From positions 29,068 through 93,067 of the forward strand of contig CAZIAL010000009.1 of the NCBI GenBank assembly GCA_964536965.1: 64,000 nt of DNA, written 5' to 3'. This DNA is from JACMQW01 sp964536965. GTDB lineage: Bacteria > Bdellovibrionota > UBA1018. This document shows, piece by piece, positions 8,378 through 19,136 of the stretch. Both the position numbers and the translations under genes were made by a program. The notes below the pieces were generated by a model. The model saw nothing but the letters and a program-made list of their open reading frames with translations, was not told where the DNA came from and did no database searches. Each line of letters begins with the position of its first letter. The stretch's first letter is position 1.

Positions 8378-9535
8378 ATGCGAAGTTTTATTGGATGGGG
8401 ACTTTTCGCGTTTTTTATTTCGATCGTTCCGGGGGGAGCGAACGAAGGCCGAACTTCGCCCGAAGTGACCTCGGCATGCGATAGCCTGGTCGACCTACGC
8501 GCCGCGGGGCAACCTCTCGAAGGGCTGGTGCCCATCTCCCAAGGTTACGAGGATACGAACCTTTGTGGATTTTTCACTTTTTCCGCTTATCTCGACGCTT
8601 ACCGAGTCAGTCGCCGCGGTGAACGAGGCGCAGACCTCGCACGGTCGAGTGCGGTCGCGATCGGCGTCGATAACGCCATTCGGAAGAATTTTCCTTTCTG
8701 GTTTCCGGTCCAGAATTCCACCGACCCGCTCGCTCTCCGTGTCGGACGTTGGGGGTCTACGTTTTGTTCGCTCGCCCGCGCCGTCCAGGAAGTCGGCTAC
8801 TGCGCCGATGCGGGATTGCCGACTCAGACTCTCGACGAGACGGCGAAATTCGCCGATATCACGACCCTGCTCTATGGACATCTCCTCGAACTCGCCGAGA
8901 CGCGAGCTGCGGTACGGCCAAAAAAACTCGCCGCGATCATGCCGGTCATTTACGGTAAATACCTCGGTTGGAACGCGACGGTGCGCAATCGAAACGGCGA
9001 GATTCCGCCCGCCATGGGTCAGGACGCGATGCGCGCAGTTATCGAGAAGCATGTCGAACGTCCTTACGAATCGATTCGAAAGATTTTTCTTTCGAAATGC
9101 TCGCAGCCCATGAACCGGAACAATGATCTGCGGTTCAGGTCCTGCGAAGGCGAACTTTACGTCGGGCTCGACGTCACCGGAATTCCAACCCGCGATCAGG
9201 ATCCTTTACGTTCGGAGCGCGCTTCGGTTCGCGTCCAGGAACTACTCTCCCGTCCGAATGCGATGCCCGTGCCCTTCGCCTATTGCTCGCAGGTGTTGAT
9301 CCAGGGCAAACGATACGACGGAGCCGCTCCCATCGGAAAGTGCGGCATTCACTGGTCGCTCATCGCCGGGAGAAAGAAGATCGGCGGCGAATGTCATCTC
9401 CTCGTACGCAACAGCTGGAACCCGGAAGACGAGGCCGACTATTCCAAGGACTGGATCATCGACGGTGGAGACATCTGGGTCCGCGAGAAGGAACTGACGC
9501 GTTCCATGCTCGTGGTCCAGTGGCTGGAAGAGTAG
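8378..9535 (+). CDS. Exported papain-like (C1 family) cysteine peptidase-like protein
   Basis: 385 residues with an N-terminal signal peptide (hydrophobic 6-19, likely cut near AN at 21-22). A papain-like triad can be traced: Gln55 and Cys63 in SQGYEDTNLCGFFTFSA, His325 in KCGIHWSL, and Asn345 in VRNSWN, the last matching the NSW motif of C1 peptidases. The oxyanion Gln is eight residues before Cys rather than six, and the region between Cys and His is long, so it is a divergent member. It could be an active secreted or periplasmic peptidase, or an inactive relative. A GGAGGG ribosome site lies before the ATG. It stands alone, followed by a GC-rich palindrome that may end its transcript. Confidence 0.6.
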   Translation: MRSFIGWGLFAFFISIVPGGANEGRTSPEVTSACDSLVDLRAAGQPLEGLVPISQGYEDTNLCGFFTFSAYLDAYRVSRRGERGADLARSSAVAIGVDNAIRKNFPFWFPVQNSTDPLALRVGRWGSTFCSLARAVQEVGYCADAGLPTQTLDETAKFADITTLLYGHLLELAETRAAVRPKKLAAIMPVIYGKYLGWNATVRNRNGEIPPAMGQDAMRAVIEKHVERPYESIRKIFLSKCSQPMNRNNDLRFRSCEGELYVGLDVTGIPTRDQDPLRSERASVRVQELLSRPNAMPVPFAYCSQVLIQGKRYDGAAPIGKCGIHWSLIAGRKKIGGECHLLVRNSWNPEDEADYSKDWIIDGGDIWVREKELTRSMLVVQWLEE

Positions 9536-9564
9536 CGCACGACTCGCGCACAGAGAAACGACGT

Positions 9565-9598
9565 GGGGCCCGGAGAGCTGATCAGCTCTCCGGGCCCC
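9565..9598. terminator. 34-base perfect GC-rich palindrome
   Basis: A fully self-complementary 34-base sequence with core GAGAGCTGATCAGCTCTC flanked by GGGGCCCG/CGGGCCCC. As RNA it would form a very stable stem of about 15 bp around a small GAUC loop, in either direction. No U tract follows on either strand. It lies 29 bases after the stop of the papain-like gene (+) and also at the downstream end of the minus-strand micro-ORF locus, so it could act as a shared terminator; a protein-binding palindrome is the alternative. Confidence 0.55.
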
Positions 9599-9887
9599 AA
9601 ATTCGTACTCGGGTTTCCCCGAAGACTGGCCGACTCTCAGAAGGTCGTCCTATTATTTCATCCGTCGCAGATACGAAGTAGGCTTTGATACCCTCTCCGC
9701 TTTCAGACCGGCTCACGCCGGGAACTGATCCACGCTCGGCTTCGAATATTTAATTTTTTAGGCAGGGGGGTTCGAACCTGATCAAAGGTTCGTTCCGTAT
9801 TTAGCTAGCGCAGTCCTCCGTCGCGAACAGAAGATTCGATAGCTCACGAGCTCCGCAAGGTCCTTGTAACGATCGGACTTGCCCGTG
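9599..9887. other. Intergenic stretch with hairpins and a possible second small reading frame
   Basis: No long gene. Directly after the 27-codon ORF on the minus strand, a +1 frame stays open from 9889 to about 9785 and encodes a helical basic stretch containing SDRYKDLAELVSYRIF and RRRTALAKYG. It has no good start codon, so it is either reached by frameshift, is a decayed remnant, or is chance. Further structure: a 14-base hairpin CCGGC-TCAC-GCCGG at 9708-9721, and the motif CCGTCGC at three places (around 9662, 9818 and 9984). GC is lower than in neighbouring genes. Confidence 0.4.
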
Positions 9888-9971
9888 CTATTTCAACTTC
9901 GGCGGCCCGTGCTCGGGCACTCGAAGTTCCAAAAGCTTTGCGTAGACTTTGAAGCGATTCGCTTCTTTCAT
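9888..9971 (-). CDS. Candidate 27-residue microprotein
   Basis: ATG at 9971-9969, stop TAG at 9890-9888. The ORF has a strong GGAGG ribosome site nine bases before the ATG and a plausible sigma70 promoter 54 bases upstream, so it looks expressed. The peptide begins MKEANRFKVYAKLLEL and ends HGPPKLK; it is basic and its first half could form an amphipathic helix. The coding RNA holds two hairpins: GAAGCG/CGCTTC over codons 3-7 and a longer one at 9895-9928 (AACTTCG/CGAAGTT with an inner GCCCG/CGGGC). It may be a leader peptide, an independent microprotein, or the 5' part of a frameshifted gene. I do not recognise it. Confidence 0.4.
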   Translation of the reverse strand: MKEANRFKVYAKLLELRVPEHGPPKLK

Positions 9972-10024
9972 CACTTACGTCCTCCGTCGCAGTCGTTTCT
10001 GTCTGCTGCGATCTACTTAAAAAT

Positions 10025-10052
10025 AGATTACCAAAACGGTCGGAAAAGGCAA
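10025..10052 (-). promoter_or_regulatory. Sigma70-type promoter for the micro-ORF
   Basis: On the minus strand TTGCCT (10052-10047) and TAATCT (10030-10025) are spaced by 16 bases. Transcription would start near 10018 and run through a leader hairpin (TCGCAG/CTGCGA arms at 9987-9992 and 10006-10011) into the ribosome site of the 27-codon ORF. Confidence 0.5.
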
Positions 10053-10160
10053 GTTTAAAACTGAATATTTTTTCACAATTCTCACTGTCGTAAAAGCTGA
10101 CAGAAGTGTCGGCTTCGACACCACAGAAGAATCAGCGGAAAAAGGCTGTGGCGGCGATGA

Positions 10161-11081
10161 TTAGAAACGAACGAGAAAACGAGCGCCGACGGCCATGTAA
10201 CTCGTCGATAACGTGGATTCGAATGCGCCGGCGGTCGGTGCGCTCGTCGTCCCGGTCACCTTGATGTCGCCCGGTTTAAAGTAGCGAAAGTAAAGTCCGA
10301 GATCGAACTGCTCGCTGAGACGATAGTCTCCGCCGAGCACGCCACCGATGAGGAGGCTCGTCGCCGTTTGTTGCTTCACGGAAACGGTATTTCCTTCGAG
10401 AGTCACGTTGCTCTGGGCGTTTTGGGAAAGAAAATAAAAGCCGAGCGTCGGTCCGAGATAGAGCGTGATTTTCTCGCCCGCCGGAATCAGGAGCTGGGGC
10501 ACGACGTCGAAGTAAGAGATTTCGTTCCCCGTCTGGCTGTCTTCCTGGAGCTGGGAGAGCGCGATTTCCGCGGCAACGCGAAGATAAGGCGCCACCCGGT
10601 AGCTCGCTTCGCCCATGAACAGGATCGAACTTTTAAACTTCTTTTTCTCCGGCGTCGAAGCGGTCCCCGCGAACGTTCGGGTGACCGTACCCGAAGGCGA
10701 GAGATTCATGCCGAGCGAAAACGCCGCCGCCCAAGGGCTCGCGCTTTCATCGACACGCTCCTCAGGTTTCGCCGCGCTCTTTCGTTTTCCTGTCGGACGG
10801 GGTTTCGACGCTCTCGGAGCCGGCTCGCCTTCGGCGGCGATCACGCACTTCTGGTTCACGCCGAAGACGCCTTGGGGCGTGCGAAAGACCGTGAATTTCT
10901 CATCGCGAAGGATTTGCGATTTTTTCAGGGTCACTCCCTCGAAAGCGGAAGCATCGGTCGCCGCCCATTTCTTATTCGCCAACTTATAGACTTTGCATCC
11001 AGTCGAAAGATCGATCGTGCGATCGGCGGCGCTCGCCGGCGTTGCGAAAAGAATGGCGAAAAATGGGAGTAAAAGAATCAT
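10161..11081 (-). CDS. Predicted outer-membrane beta-barrel protein
   Basis: 306 residues: signal peptide (cut near ASA-AD at 18-19), a short N-terminal domain with a Cys at 29 and another at 78, a Lys/Arg/Pro-rich linker (about 85-110), then a C-terminal region of about 190 residues made of alternating hydrophobic strands such as SSILFMGEASYRVAPYLRVA and FDLGLYFRYFKPG. It ends in ...GARFLVRF, a terminal Phe as recognised by the BAM machinery. This matches small OmpW/OmpA-type barrels of eight strands, but I cannot assign a family. The ATG overlaps the PPDK stop (ATGA), so it is co-transcribed with PPDK, an odd pairing. A hairpin GTGTCG/CGACAC at 10107-10122 follows the stop and may end the transcript. 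Confidence 0.7.
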   Translation of the reverse strand: MILLLPFFAILFATPASAADRTIDLSTGCKVYKLANKKWAATDASAFEGVTLKKSQILRDEKFTVFRTPQGVFGVNQKCVIAAEGEPAPRASKPRPTGKRKSAAKPEERVDESASPWAAAFSLGMNLSPSGTVTRTFAGTASTPEKKKFKSSILFMGEASYRVAPYLRVAAEIALSQLQEDSQTGNEISYFDVVPQLLIPAGEKITLYLGPTLGFYFLSQNAQSNVTLEGNTVSVKQQTATSLLIGGVLGGDYRLSEQFDLGLYFRYFKPGDIKVTGTTSAPTAGAFESTLSTSYMAVGARFLVRF

Positions 11082-13871
11082 CCGGATACTTTCCTCTTTC
11101 GTTGGGGTTCCCGGATCGCGGCCTGTGCGGCGGCCAACTTGGCGATCGGCACGCGGTAAGGCGAACAGCTTACGTAATCCAGTCCGTAGTGATGACAGAG
11201 TACCACACTTGTAGGATCGCCACCGTGTTCTCCGCAGATTCCGAGCTTGAGGCCCGGTCTTTCCGCTCGGCCCTCTTCGATCGCGATTCGGATGAGGCGG
11301 CCCACTCCATGGGGATCGAGGGTCGCGAAGGGGTCCTTTTCGTAGATTTTAGCCTCGAGGTAATCCTTCAGGAACAGTCCAGAATCGTCGCGAGATAGCC
11401 CGTAGGTGGTCTGAGTGAGGTCGTTCGTCCCGAAACTGAAGAACTCGGCATATTTTGCTATATCGCCGGCAGTGAGCGCCGCGCGGGGAAGCTCGATCAT
11501 CGTCCCGATCAGATAGTCAATTTCCCGACCCTTGCGGAAAGGTTTGCCGCTCTTGGCGGTAAACTCCGCAAGGATCTTGGTCGCTTCCTCTTCGCAGTAC
11601 TCGCGGACGAACCGAAGTTCGCGCCAGTCGCCGACGAGCGGAATCATGATCTCGGGAATGATGCGAAAACCTTCTTCGAGGACGAGTTCGCAGGCCGCCT
11701 CGAGAATCGCGCGAATCTGGGTCAGGTAGATTTCCGGATAGCTGATTCCGAGGCGCACGCCGCGGTGACCGAGCATCGGATTGAACTCGTGCAAGGTTTC
11801 CTGTTTCCGCTTCAGTCGCTCGAACGAAACGTCGATCTTCTTCGCGAGGGACTGCAATTCCTCGTCCGAATGCGGGATAAACTCGTGCAGCGGCGGATCC
11901 AGGAGGCGGATCGTGACCGGAAGGCCCTTCATCTCGCGAAAGATTCCCTTAAAGTCGCTCTTCTGCATCGGAAGGATTTTTTCGAGGGCCCGATTTCTCG
12001 CATCCAGCGTATCGGCGAGGATCATCTCGCGAACCGCGTCGATACGATCGGATTCGAAGAACATATGCTCCGTTCGGCAGAGGCCGATACCTTCGGCGCC
12101 AAACCCGCGTGCAACCTTGGAATCCTGCGGCGTATCCGCATTCGTGCGAACGGAAAGGGTACGCACGGAATCGACCCAGCCCATCAGAATTTTAAAGTTC
12201 TCGTCCAGCGAGGGAAGAATGGTCGGTACGCGTCCCTTGATTACTTCCCCGGTCGATCCTTCGAGAGTGATCCATTCGCCTTCGAGGATCGTGGTCGAAC
12301 CGGCTTGGAATTTCTTCGTTTCGTAGGAAATTTTCGCGGATGCACAGCCGGCCACGCAGCATTTTCCCATGCCGCGCGCGACGACCGCCGCATGGGAGGT
12401 CATCCCGCCGCGTGCGGTGAGGATTCCTTCCGCGACGGACATCCCGTGGATGTCCTCGGGCGAAGTTTCGATGCGCACCAGGATGACTTTGCGTCCGAGC
12501 TCCTTCACCCATTTTTCGGCGGTGTCGGGGTCGAAGACGACTTGGCCGCAGGCCGCGCCCGGAGAGGCGGGTAAGCCTTTCGCGATGACCTCTTTGCGCG
12601 CCTTCGGATCGAGTCTCGGATGGAGCAACTGGTCGAGTTGTTCCGGAGCGACGCGAAGAATGGCTTCTTCTTTCGTGATCAGTTTTTCGGCGACCATGTC
12701 GACCGCGATTTTAATCGCTGCCGGAGCGGTCCGTTTCCCGTTCCGCGTCTGGAGCATGTAGAGCTTGCCGTTTTCGATCGTGAACTCGATATCCTGCATG
12801 TCGCGATAATGCTTCTCGAGACGTTGGTAGACTTTCACGAGATCGGCGTATGCCTTCGGCATCACCTTTTCGAGCGTGACCGCGTTCTGGGTTTCACCGG
12901 TCCGGGAGCCTTCGTTGATCGGCTGCGGAGTACGAATTCCGGAAACCACGTCCTCGCCTTGCGCATTCACGAGAAACTCGCCGTAAAATTTTCTTTCACC
13001 TGTCGAGGGGTCGCGAGTGAACGCGACGCCCGTGGCGCAGTTATCCCCCATATTCCCGAAGACCATCGCCTGGACGTTCACCGCCGTGCCCCAGGATTCG
13101 GGGATGTCGTTCAGTTTGCGGTAGGTATTCGCCCGCGGATTCATCCATGACGAAAAAACCGCGCCGATGGCGCCGCGGAGTTGCTCCCAGGGATCTTCCG
13201 GAAAGGTCTTTCCGTTCGAACGCACGATCTGCTTGTACTTCTGTACCAGTCGCTTCAGATCTTCGCCGGTCAGCTCGGTATCGTGCTCGACGCCGCGTTC
13301 ATGTTTCATGTCCTCGAGCGCGATTTCGAAATGGTTCGAGTGGATGTCGAGAACCACGTCCGAGTACATCGCGATGAAGCGGCGGTAGGAGTCGTAGCTG
13401 AATCGAGGATCTTTCGAGTTTTCGACCAGACCCTGGATAGTGAGATCGTTCAACCCCAGGTTCAGGATCGTATCCATCATCCCGGGCATCGAGGCGCGCG
13501 CCCCCGAGCGGACCGAGACGAGGAGGGGGTTGTCGGCATCCCCAAATTTCTTGCCGATCTGCTTTTCCATCTTCGCGACCGCGGCGCGCAGTTCGGCTTC
13601 GAGGGAAGGCGGGTACGTCCGATTTTCGGCGTAATAATAAGTGCAGACTTCCGTGGTGAGGGTGAAGCCTGGAGGAACGGGCAGACCGAGCCGGGTCATG
13701 CCGTGGAGATTCGCGCCCTTGCCGCCGAGCAGGTCCTTTCGGGTTTCGACGCCGTCGGCTTTTCCGCCTCCGAACGAATAGATGTATCGGGTAGCGGACC
13801 TCTTCGCGACGGTCTTTTCCCGCACCATCTTAAGGGATTTCGCGCCGAGTTTCAGAATCGGCTTCTTCGGT

Positions 13872-15230
<1,359 letters not shown>

Positions 15231-15248
15231 ATTCCTCAGAAGTAACAA

Positions 15249-15787
15249 ACCGGGGGGGCGAGTTCAATGAAGGCGAGGCGCGTTAATACGAAAGCCTCTT
15301 CTCTGGCGGACCTCGATCCATAACCGGATCGGAGAGATTCGCGATCTGTAGTGGTGATGGCTTTGCCGCGGCGATTCGTTCTGCGTTGGAACCTGCTTTT
15401 TCAGCGCCACATCCGCAAACTGGCCGCCATATGCGCGAGCTGGTTAAACAGGGCTGCATAATTGCCCTCAAAGTTCAGATGCGCCAGCTGTCCTTCTAGG
15501 TTCTCAAGCTTTGCGAGAGTTTCTGATCGGCGAGGAAGTAGCGTTCGGTGTATACGCTTCGAACCAAGGCATCTCGGCGAACTCTGCCGAGCCAGATTTT
15601 AGAAACGGAAGAACTCAAGGTCCCGCAGGTCTACACCGCCGAGGCTTCTCGTTTGCTTTGTGAATCGACGCGTTTTCTTTATTCGAAAGGATTGCATTAG
15701 AACTCATTTTGAGACCTTTGCCCTTTCACTGGAAATCGTTCGCTTTTGTGTGTTTTTAGAAAGCGCTCTAAGCATTCGCGTGCACTC
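15249..15787. other. Gene-free stretch with possible decayed coding remnants
   Basis: I see no convincing gene. On the minus strand a frame open from 15598 to 15401 lacks a start but encodes a coherent helical tail, including KLENLEGQLAHLNFEGNY and ending near LRMWR; an adjacent frame upstream has GGVDLRDLEFFRF before a stop. These fragments look like a short protein broken by frameshifts and stops, though chance cannot be excluded. There is no transposase-like or integrase-like motif and no terminal repeat. Confidence 0.3.
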
Positions 15788-15801
15788 GTCAGATATCTGA
15801 C
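15788..15801. promoter_or_regulatory. 14-base perfect palindrome, possible operator
   Basis: GTCAGATATCTGAC is perfectly self-complementary and lies about 45 bases upstream of the -35 box of the 15.9-20.5 kb operon. This is a plausible position for an activator or repressor dimer. A random 14-base palindrome in a 64-kb window is not very rare, so support is positional only. Confidence 0.35.
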
Positions 15802-15845
15802 AGCCATGCGATAGTCTTAGCAATCGCTCAACTGACTCGGGATGA

Positions 15846-15874
15846 TTGCGCAACTCGTTCAAGTCTCCTAATCT
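15846..15874 (+). promoter_or_regulatory. Sigma70-type promoter, possibly giving a leaderless mRNA
   Basis: TTGCGC (15846-15851) and TAATCT (15869-15874) are 17 bases apart. The predicted start of transcription, about seven bases after the -10 box, falls at or next to the GTG at 15881. Because an in-frame TAG stands at 15875-15877, no start further upstream is possible, so the mRNA may begin at its start codon. Confidence 0.5.
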
Positions 15875-15880
15875 TAGAAA

Positions 15881-18679
15881 GTGTCGACACAGGATGGTCG
15901 GTTTACACCCTTCAGGAAGAAATCTTTATTAGCACTCACGCTCCTCGCGGTGAGTCTCGCTACGTTTGCGGCGCCGCCGGATGATTGGGAAAAAAAGTTC
16001 CGCGAAGTTCTCGCATACGACAGATATGCAGCATCTTTGAAGAATGAAGACGGCACCTGGAGAAGACCTAAAAAAGAGGTGATCGCTACTCTCGCCGCTT
16101 TAAAAAAAGAAATCCAAGCCGCGGCGGCAAAACTTGGCGTCGATCCACGAGCGATAGCCGGATCCATCCTGGCCGAAAATTCGCTCAATGTGAGCGTTTC
16201 AGACAATCTTCAAGATCTACTGGTTAAAACTGGGCTTGCATCCGGCGGCAGTATTTTCGGCAAAGAGTTTTCATTCGGACTTGGACAACTTAATTTTTCT
16301 GCCGCGCGAGAAGCGGAGAACCATGTCGCCGCTCTCGAAAAACGCAAACCCATCAGCGATGAAGAGCTGCAAACCGCGCTTATCACTCCGGCTAAGGCCG
16401 TTTATCAGGTGGGAGCGGTCATTCGATTCGTTCAAGATACCTACAAAGCCCAGGGATTCGACATTTCGAAAGATCCCGGAGTTTTAGCGACTCTCTATAA
16501 TCTCGGGGATTCGGAACAAAAAGCGGCAGCCCTAAGAGCTAAAGGGGGCACACCGCGCGTGAACTATTTCGGGCTTTTCAACCAGAAATATATGTCTCAG
16601 ATTGAGACGGCAGTAGGATGGTCTCCGCCTCCGCAATCCGTAACCACAAAGCTCGCGGCTTCCCCTCCAACCGAATCGGGAACAAAGGTCTCCGGTTCAC
16701 TAAGTTCCGGCAACACAAACAGCACTGCCTCCGCCAAGTCCGCAAACAACACGAAAGTAACACAGGCGAATGTGTCGGCCAACACTGCAGGATCTCCGAC
16801 TAAAAAAACCTCCACTACAAAAGCCGCCACTTCGAACTCAGACGATGGCCCGCCACTCCAGCTGAAAACGGTGGCGACGAAAGACCTCGTCCTCTATCAA
16901 TCTCCCCCTAAATGCGATCACAACCGGGGTAATAGTCAGAGAGAAGTCGAAGAGAAATACCGAAATTTTAAAAATTTCGCTTCCACCGGCGTGTTGCAGT
17001 CGGGGATGAGTTTTAAAGAAATAAGCCCGGATCTCGACTGTGAAATGAATCCGTGGATGTTAGTGAAAGACGTAAACGGTCTAGCCGGCTGGGTAAAGAA
17101 AAGCGAACTAGAAGCTTCCAAGGAGGAACGTTTGATCCCTCCGGTGGAATGTGATCACAAGCTGAATGAGGCATGTGCTAAGGCAGTACAAGCGGCAACT
17201 TCGGAATATGCATTGCCGCCCGCGGCGCCGACTCAAAACGGTGCCGAGGAAAAATTACCGACGACTTTCGTCATGCTGAAACCGATCTCTCGAGACAGTG
17301 GACGCGTCTCTTTCAAAAAAGTGGATTCGACCTGCGGCTATGGGGAAGAAAATAGCCCAAGGATATCGAAAGCGCGAAGCAAGGGAATGAAAGGAGGAGG
17401 CGCCAATCCGACACCGATACGTCAAGGATACTCAGTAGCAGAGGTTGCACAATCAGCGATTCGCACCGTCCAGCCCAATCCGAGAAACGACTTATCCGAT
17501 CTGAAGAAATTCTTGATTCAGGTGGAAAAGAAGTTTGGCAAGGTGGATTCATTCGCCGCGAACGTAGTGACCAACCCTTACGAACTGTCTCAATCTCTTT
17601 CAGTCTTTCAGAGGGCCCTAAGAGATTGCTTGGCTGACCAGGCTTCTGGAAACGCAAATTGCGACATTGAACTCGAAAAGTTTAAATCCGTGGTAGAAAA
17701 AATAAAAATCGAACGCAAACCCTCGATGGCCTCGCTCGATGAACTCGATTTTCGCCTTCAGCCTATGATCAGCAGTCTCTTCGCCCAGGCAGCCCAGAAG
17801 AGGTCTTATGGCAGAATCGCGGCGGACTATCGTCCGAGCGCGACCGAGGTCGAATCCCTCACAAAAGCGGAAGTCGCAGACGCGCTGCTGGAATGTTCCG
17901 CGCGGGTCGCAACAAAAGAGCCCCCGCACGAAGCTAAAAAGACTCCGAATAAAGCGACCTACAGTCCAATTCCGGGAGGTTTTTCCGGAGGACAAGGCAA
18001 CCTTCCCGCTAACCAAATGGGTTCTTTTGGTGGTTCAGGATTCCCTTCTGACGGTGGTTCGGGATCTTCTTCTGATGGTTCACGCAATGGCGATTCTTGG
18101 ATTTCAGGTCGCTTTTTGGAGAACAAAATACGTGAGCGGAGCGAGCTAGCGCGCAGTATGACCGAGGATCAATGGGGAATTTATTCACCTCTTTTTATTC
18201 GTCTCGCGCGGGCATGCACCGACGCACTGGTGCTTATTGGAGACAAGAAGCCGATTTCCTCTGCAACCGCAATAGCGTGCGTGCCACGACCCGAATCGGT
18301 TTTTTTCAAGAATAGAGAAGTCGCCTTGTCCTTACTGGAAAAATTACTCAAGGGCGACGTAGAGGCCCAACAAGAATACCTATCCATGCAGCTGGACCTA
18401 AACTTCGACGACCGGATTTTTCATGACCTTCTGCAGGAAGTTAACCCATCGCCGCAAACTCAAGAAAAGCCAGTTGAATTCATGGCAAGCTACTGTCCAA
18501 ACAAAACGGCGGAATTCATTGAAGAACTTCTCGAAAAGCATCCATGCATTAATACCGTCTATGTGCCGGACCCGTGGCTGCTGGGTCGTCTCAACGAACT
18601 CGGACCAAAAATCATCTACCGGCCATTCTTACAGGATGATCGGTACGCAATCGATATTGCTACGCAGGAGTGCATCTGA
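15881..18679 (+). CDS. Large exported protein with transglycosylase-like and SH3-like domains
   Basis: 932 residues. A signal peptide (hydrophobic 15-30, cut near FAA-PP) is followed by a lysozyme-like region: AIAGSILAENSLNV with Glu99 as candidate catalytic acid, then FSFGLGQLNFSAA, an arrangement as in lytic transglycosylases and close to what I recall of DUF1402 proteins. A Ser/Thr/Asn-rich linker (about 245-325) leads to a bacterial-SH3-like domain (about 330-415, ending WMLVKDVNGLAGWVKKSELE), then helical and Gly/Ser-rich regions and a C-terminal helical domain with several cysteines. It could cleave or bind peptidoglycan. The GTG start is forced by the upstream stop; no ribosome site is visible. 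Codon use is more AT-rich than neighbours. The stop overlaps the next ATG by one base. Confidence 0.65.
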   Translation: MSTQDGRFTPFRKKSLLALTLLAVSLATFAAPPDDWEKKFREVLAYDRYAASLKNEDGTWRRPKKEVIATLAALKKEIQAAAAKLGVDPRAIAGSILAENSLNVSVSDNLQDLLVKTGLASGGSIFGKEFSFGLGQLNFSAAREAENHVAALEKRKPISDEELQTALITPAKAVYQVGAVIRFVQDTYKAQGFDISKDPGVLATLYNLGDSEQKAAALRAKGGTPRVNYFGLFNQKYMSQIETAVGWSPPPQSVTTKLAASPPTESGTKVSGSLSSGNTNSTASAKSANNTKVTQANVSANTAGSPTKKTSTTKAATSNSDDGPPLQLKTVATKDLVLYQSPPKCDHNRGNSQREVEEKYRNFKNFASTGVLQSGMSFKEISPDLDCEMNPWMLVKDVNGLAGWVKKSELEASKEERLIPPVECDHKLNEACAKAVQAATSEYALPPAAPTQNGAEEKLPTTFVMLKPISRDSGRVSFKKVDSTCGYGEENSPRISKARSKGMKGGGANPTPIRQGYSVAEVAQSAIRTVQPNPRNDLSDLKKFLIQVEKKFGKVDSFAANVVTNPYELSQSLSVFQRALRDCLADQASGNANCDIELEKFKSVVEKIKIERKPSMASLDELDFRLQPMISSLFAQAAQKRSYGRIAADYRPSATEVESLTKAEVADALLECSARVATKEPPHEAKKTPNKATYSPIPGGFSGGQGNLPANQMGSFGGSGFPSDGGSGSSSDGSRNGDSWISGRFLENKIRERSELARSMTEDQWGIYSPLFIRLARACTDALVLIGDKKPISSATAIACVPRPESVFFKNREVALSLLEKLLKGDVEAQQEYLSMQLDLNFDDRIFHDLLQEVNPSPQTQEKPVEFMASYCPNKTAEFIEELLEKHPCINTVYVPDPWLLGRLNELGPKIIYRPFLQDDRYAIDIATQECI

Positions 18680-19134
18680 TGAAAACGGTCCCATTCATGT
18701 TATTACTAGTATTCGCGAGTATTGGCCTTTCTGAAGCCGCTCCGGGTAAAGCTAATCCGCTCGGCAAGGGGCGAAAGCCTAGTCAATACTCGGGATACGC
18801 CTGCGCAGCGACTCCGTGGCCGCTGCGAGATTATCCCGCGGACAGACGCTCAGCCTATCGAATGTTTCACGGTGTCCATCGACAATCGATTTATGAATAT
18901 TTTCTTCACGAGATATCGACGCTCGAAAATAAGGACCCCGCGCGACTGTCTTTTGCGCGCTACCTCGGCTCTTACCTTGTCGATTCGGAGCCCTCAAAAA
19001 TCTACCGGGGATTTGTAGAGCTTCTCATTTTCAGTTCCGATCTAAATACCCCGTCCGCCCATCGACTCGATTTTAACGAAATCTGCGCGTTCATGGCAAA
19101 AACGGCTCAGCTCGATCCGAGTCCACGGGAGTAA
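18679..19134 (+). CDS. Small exported protein, second gene of the low-GC operon
   Basis: 151 residues from the ATG that overlaps the upstream stop (TGATG). A signal peptide (MKTVPFMLLLVFASIGLSEA, cut near AAP) precedes a basic Gly/Lys/Pro stretch and a helical domain with Cys near 42 and 133. I do not recognise the family. Strict spacing, one base overlap before and two bases after, means it is translated with its neighbours, so it may be a partner or inhibitor of one of them, as is common next to secreted hydrolases; that is inference only. Confidence 0.65.
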   Translation: MKTVPFMLLLVFASIGLSEAAPGKANPLGKGRKPSQYSGYACAATPWPLRDYPADRRSAYRMFHGVHRQSIYEYFLHEISTLENKDPARLSFARYLGSYLVDSEPSKIYRGFVELLIFSSDLNTPSAHRLDFNEICAFMAKTAQLDPSPRE

Positions 19135-19136
19135 GA

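Noticed and set aside
9599..10160. Possible tmRNA, RNase P RNA or tRNA in the intergenic gap
   Set aside because: A TTCGAAC-like loop occurs near 9770 but no acceptor stem, CCA or anticodon arm matches, and the conserved cores of tmRNA and RNase P RNA were not found on either strand.
15283..15471. 62-codon minus-strand ORF
   Set aside because: No ribosome site and unbalanced composition; the neighbouring frame looks more protein-like but is itself broken.
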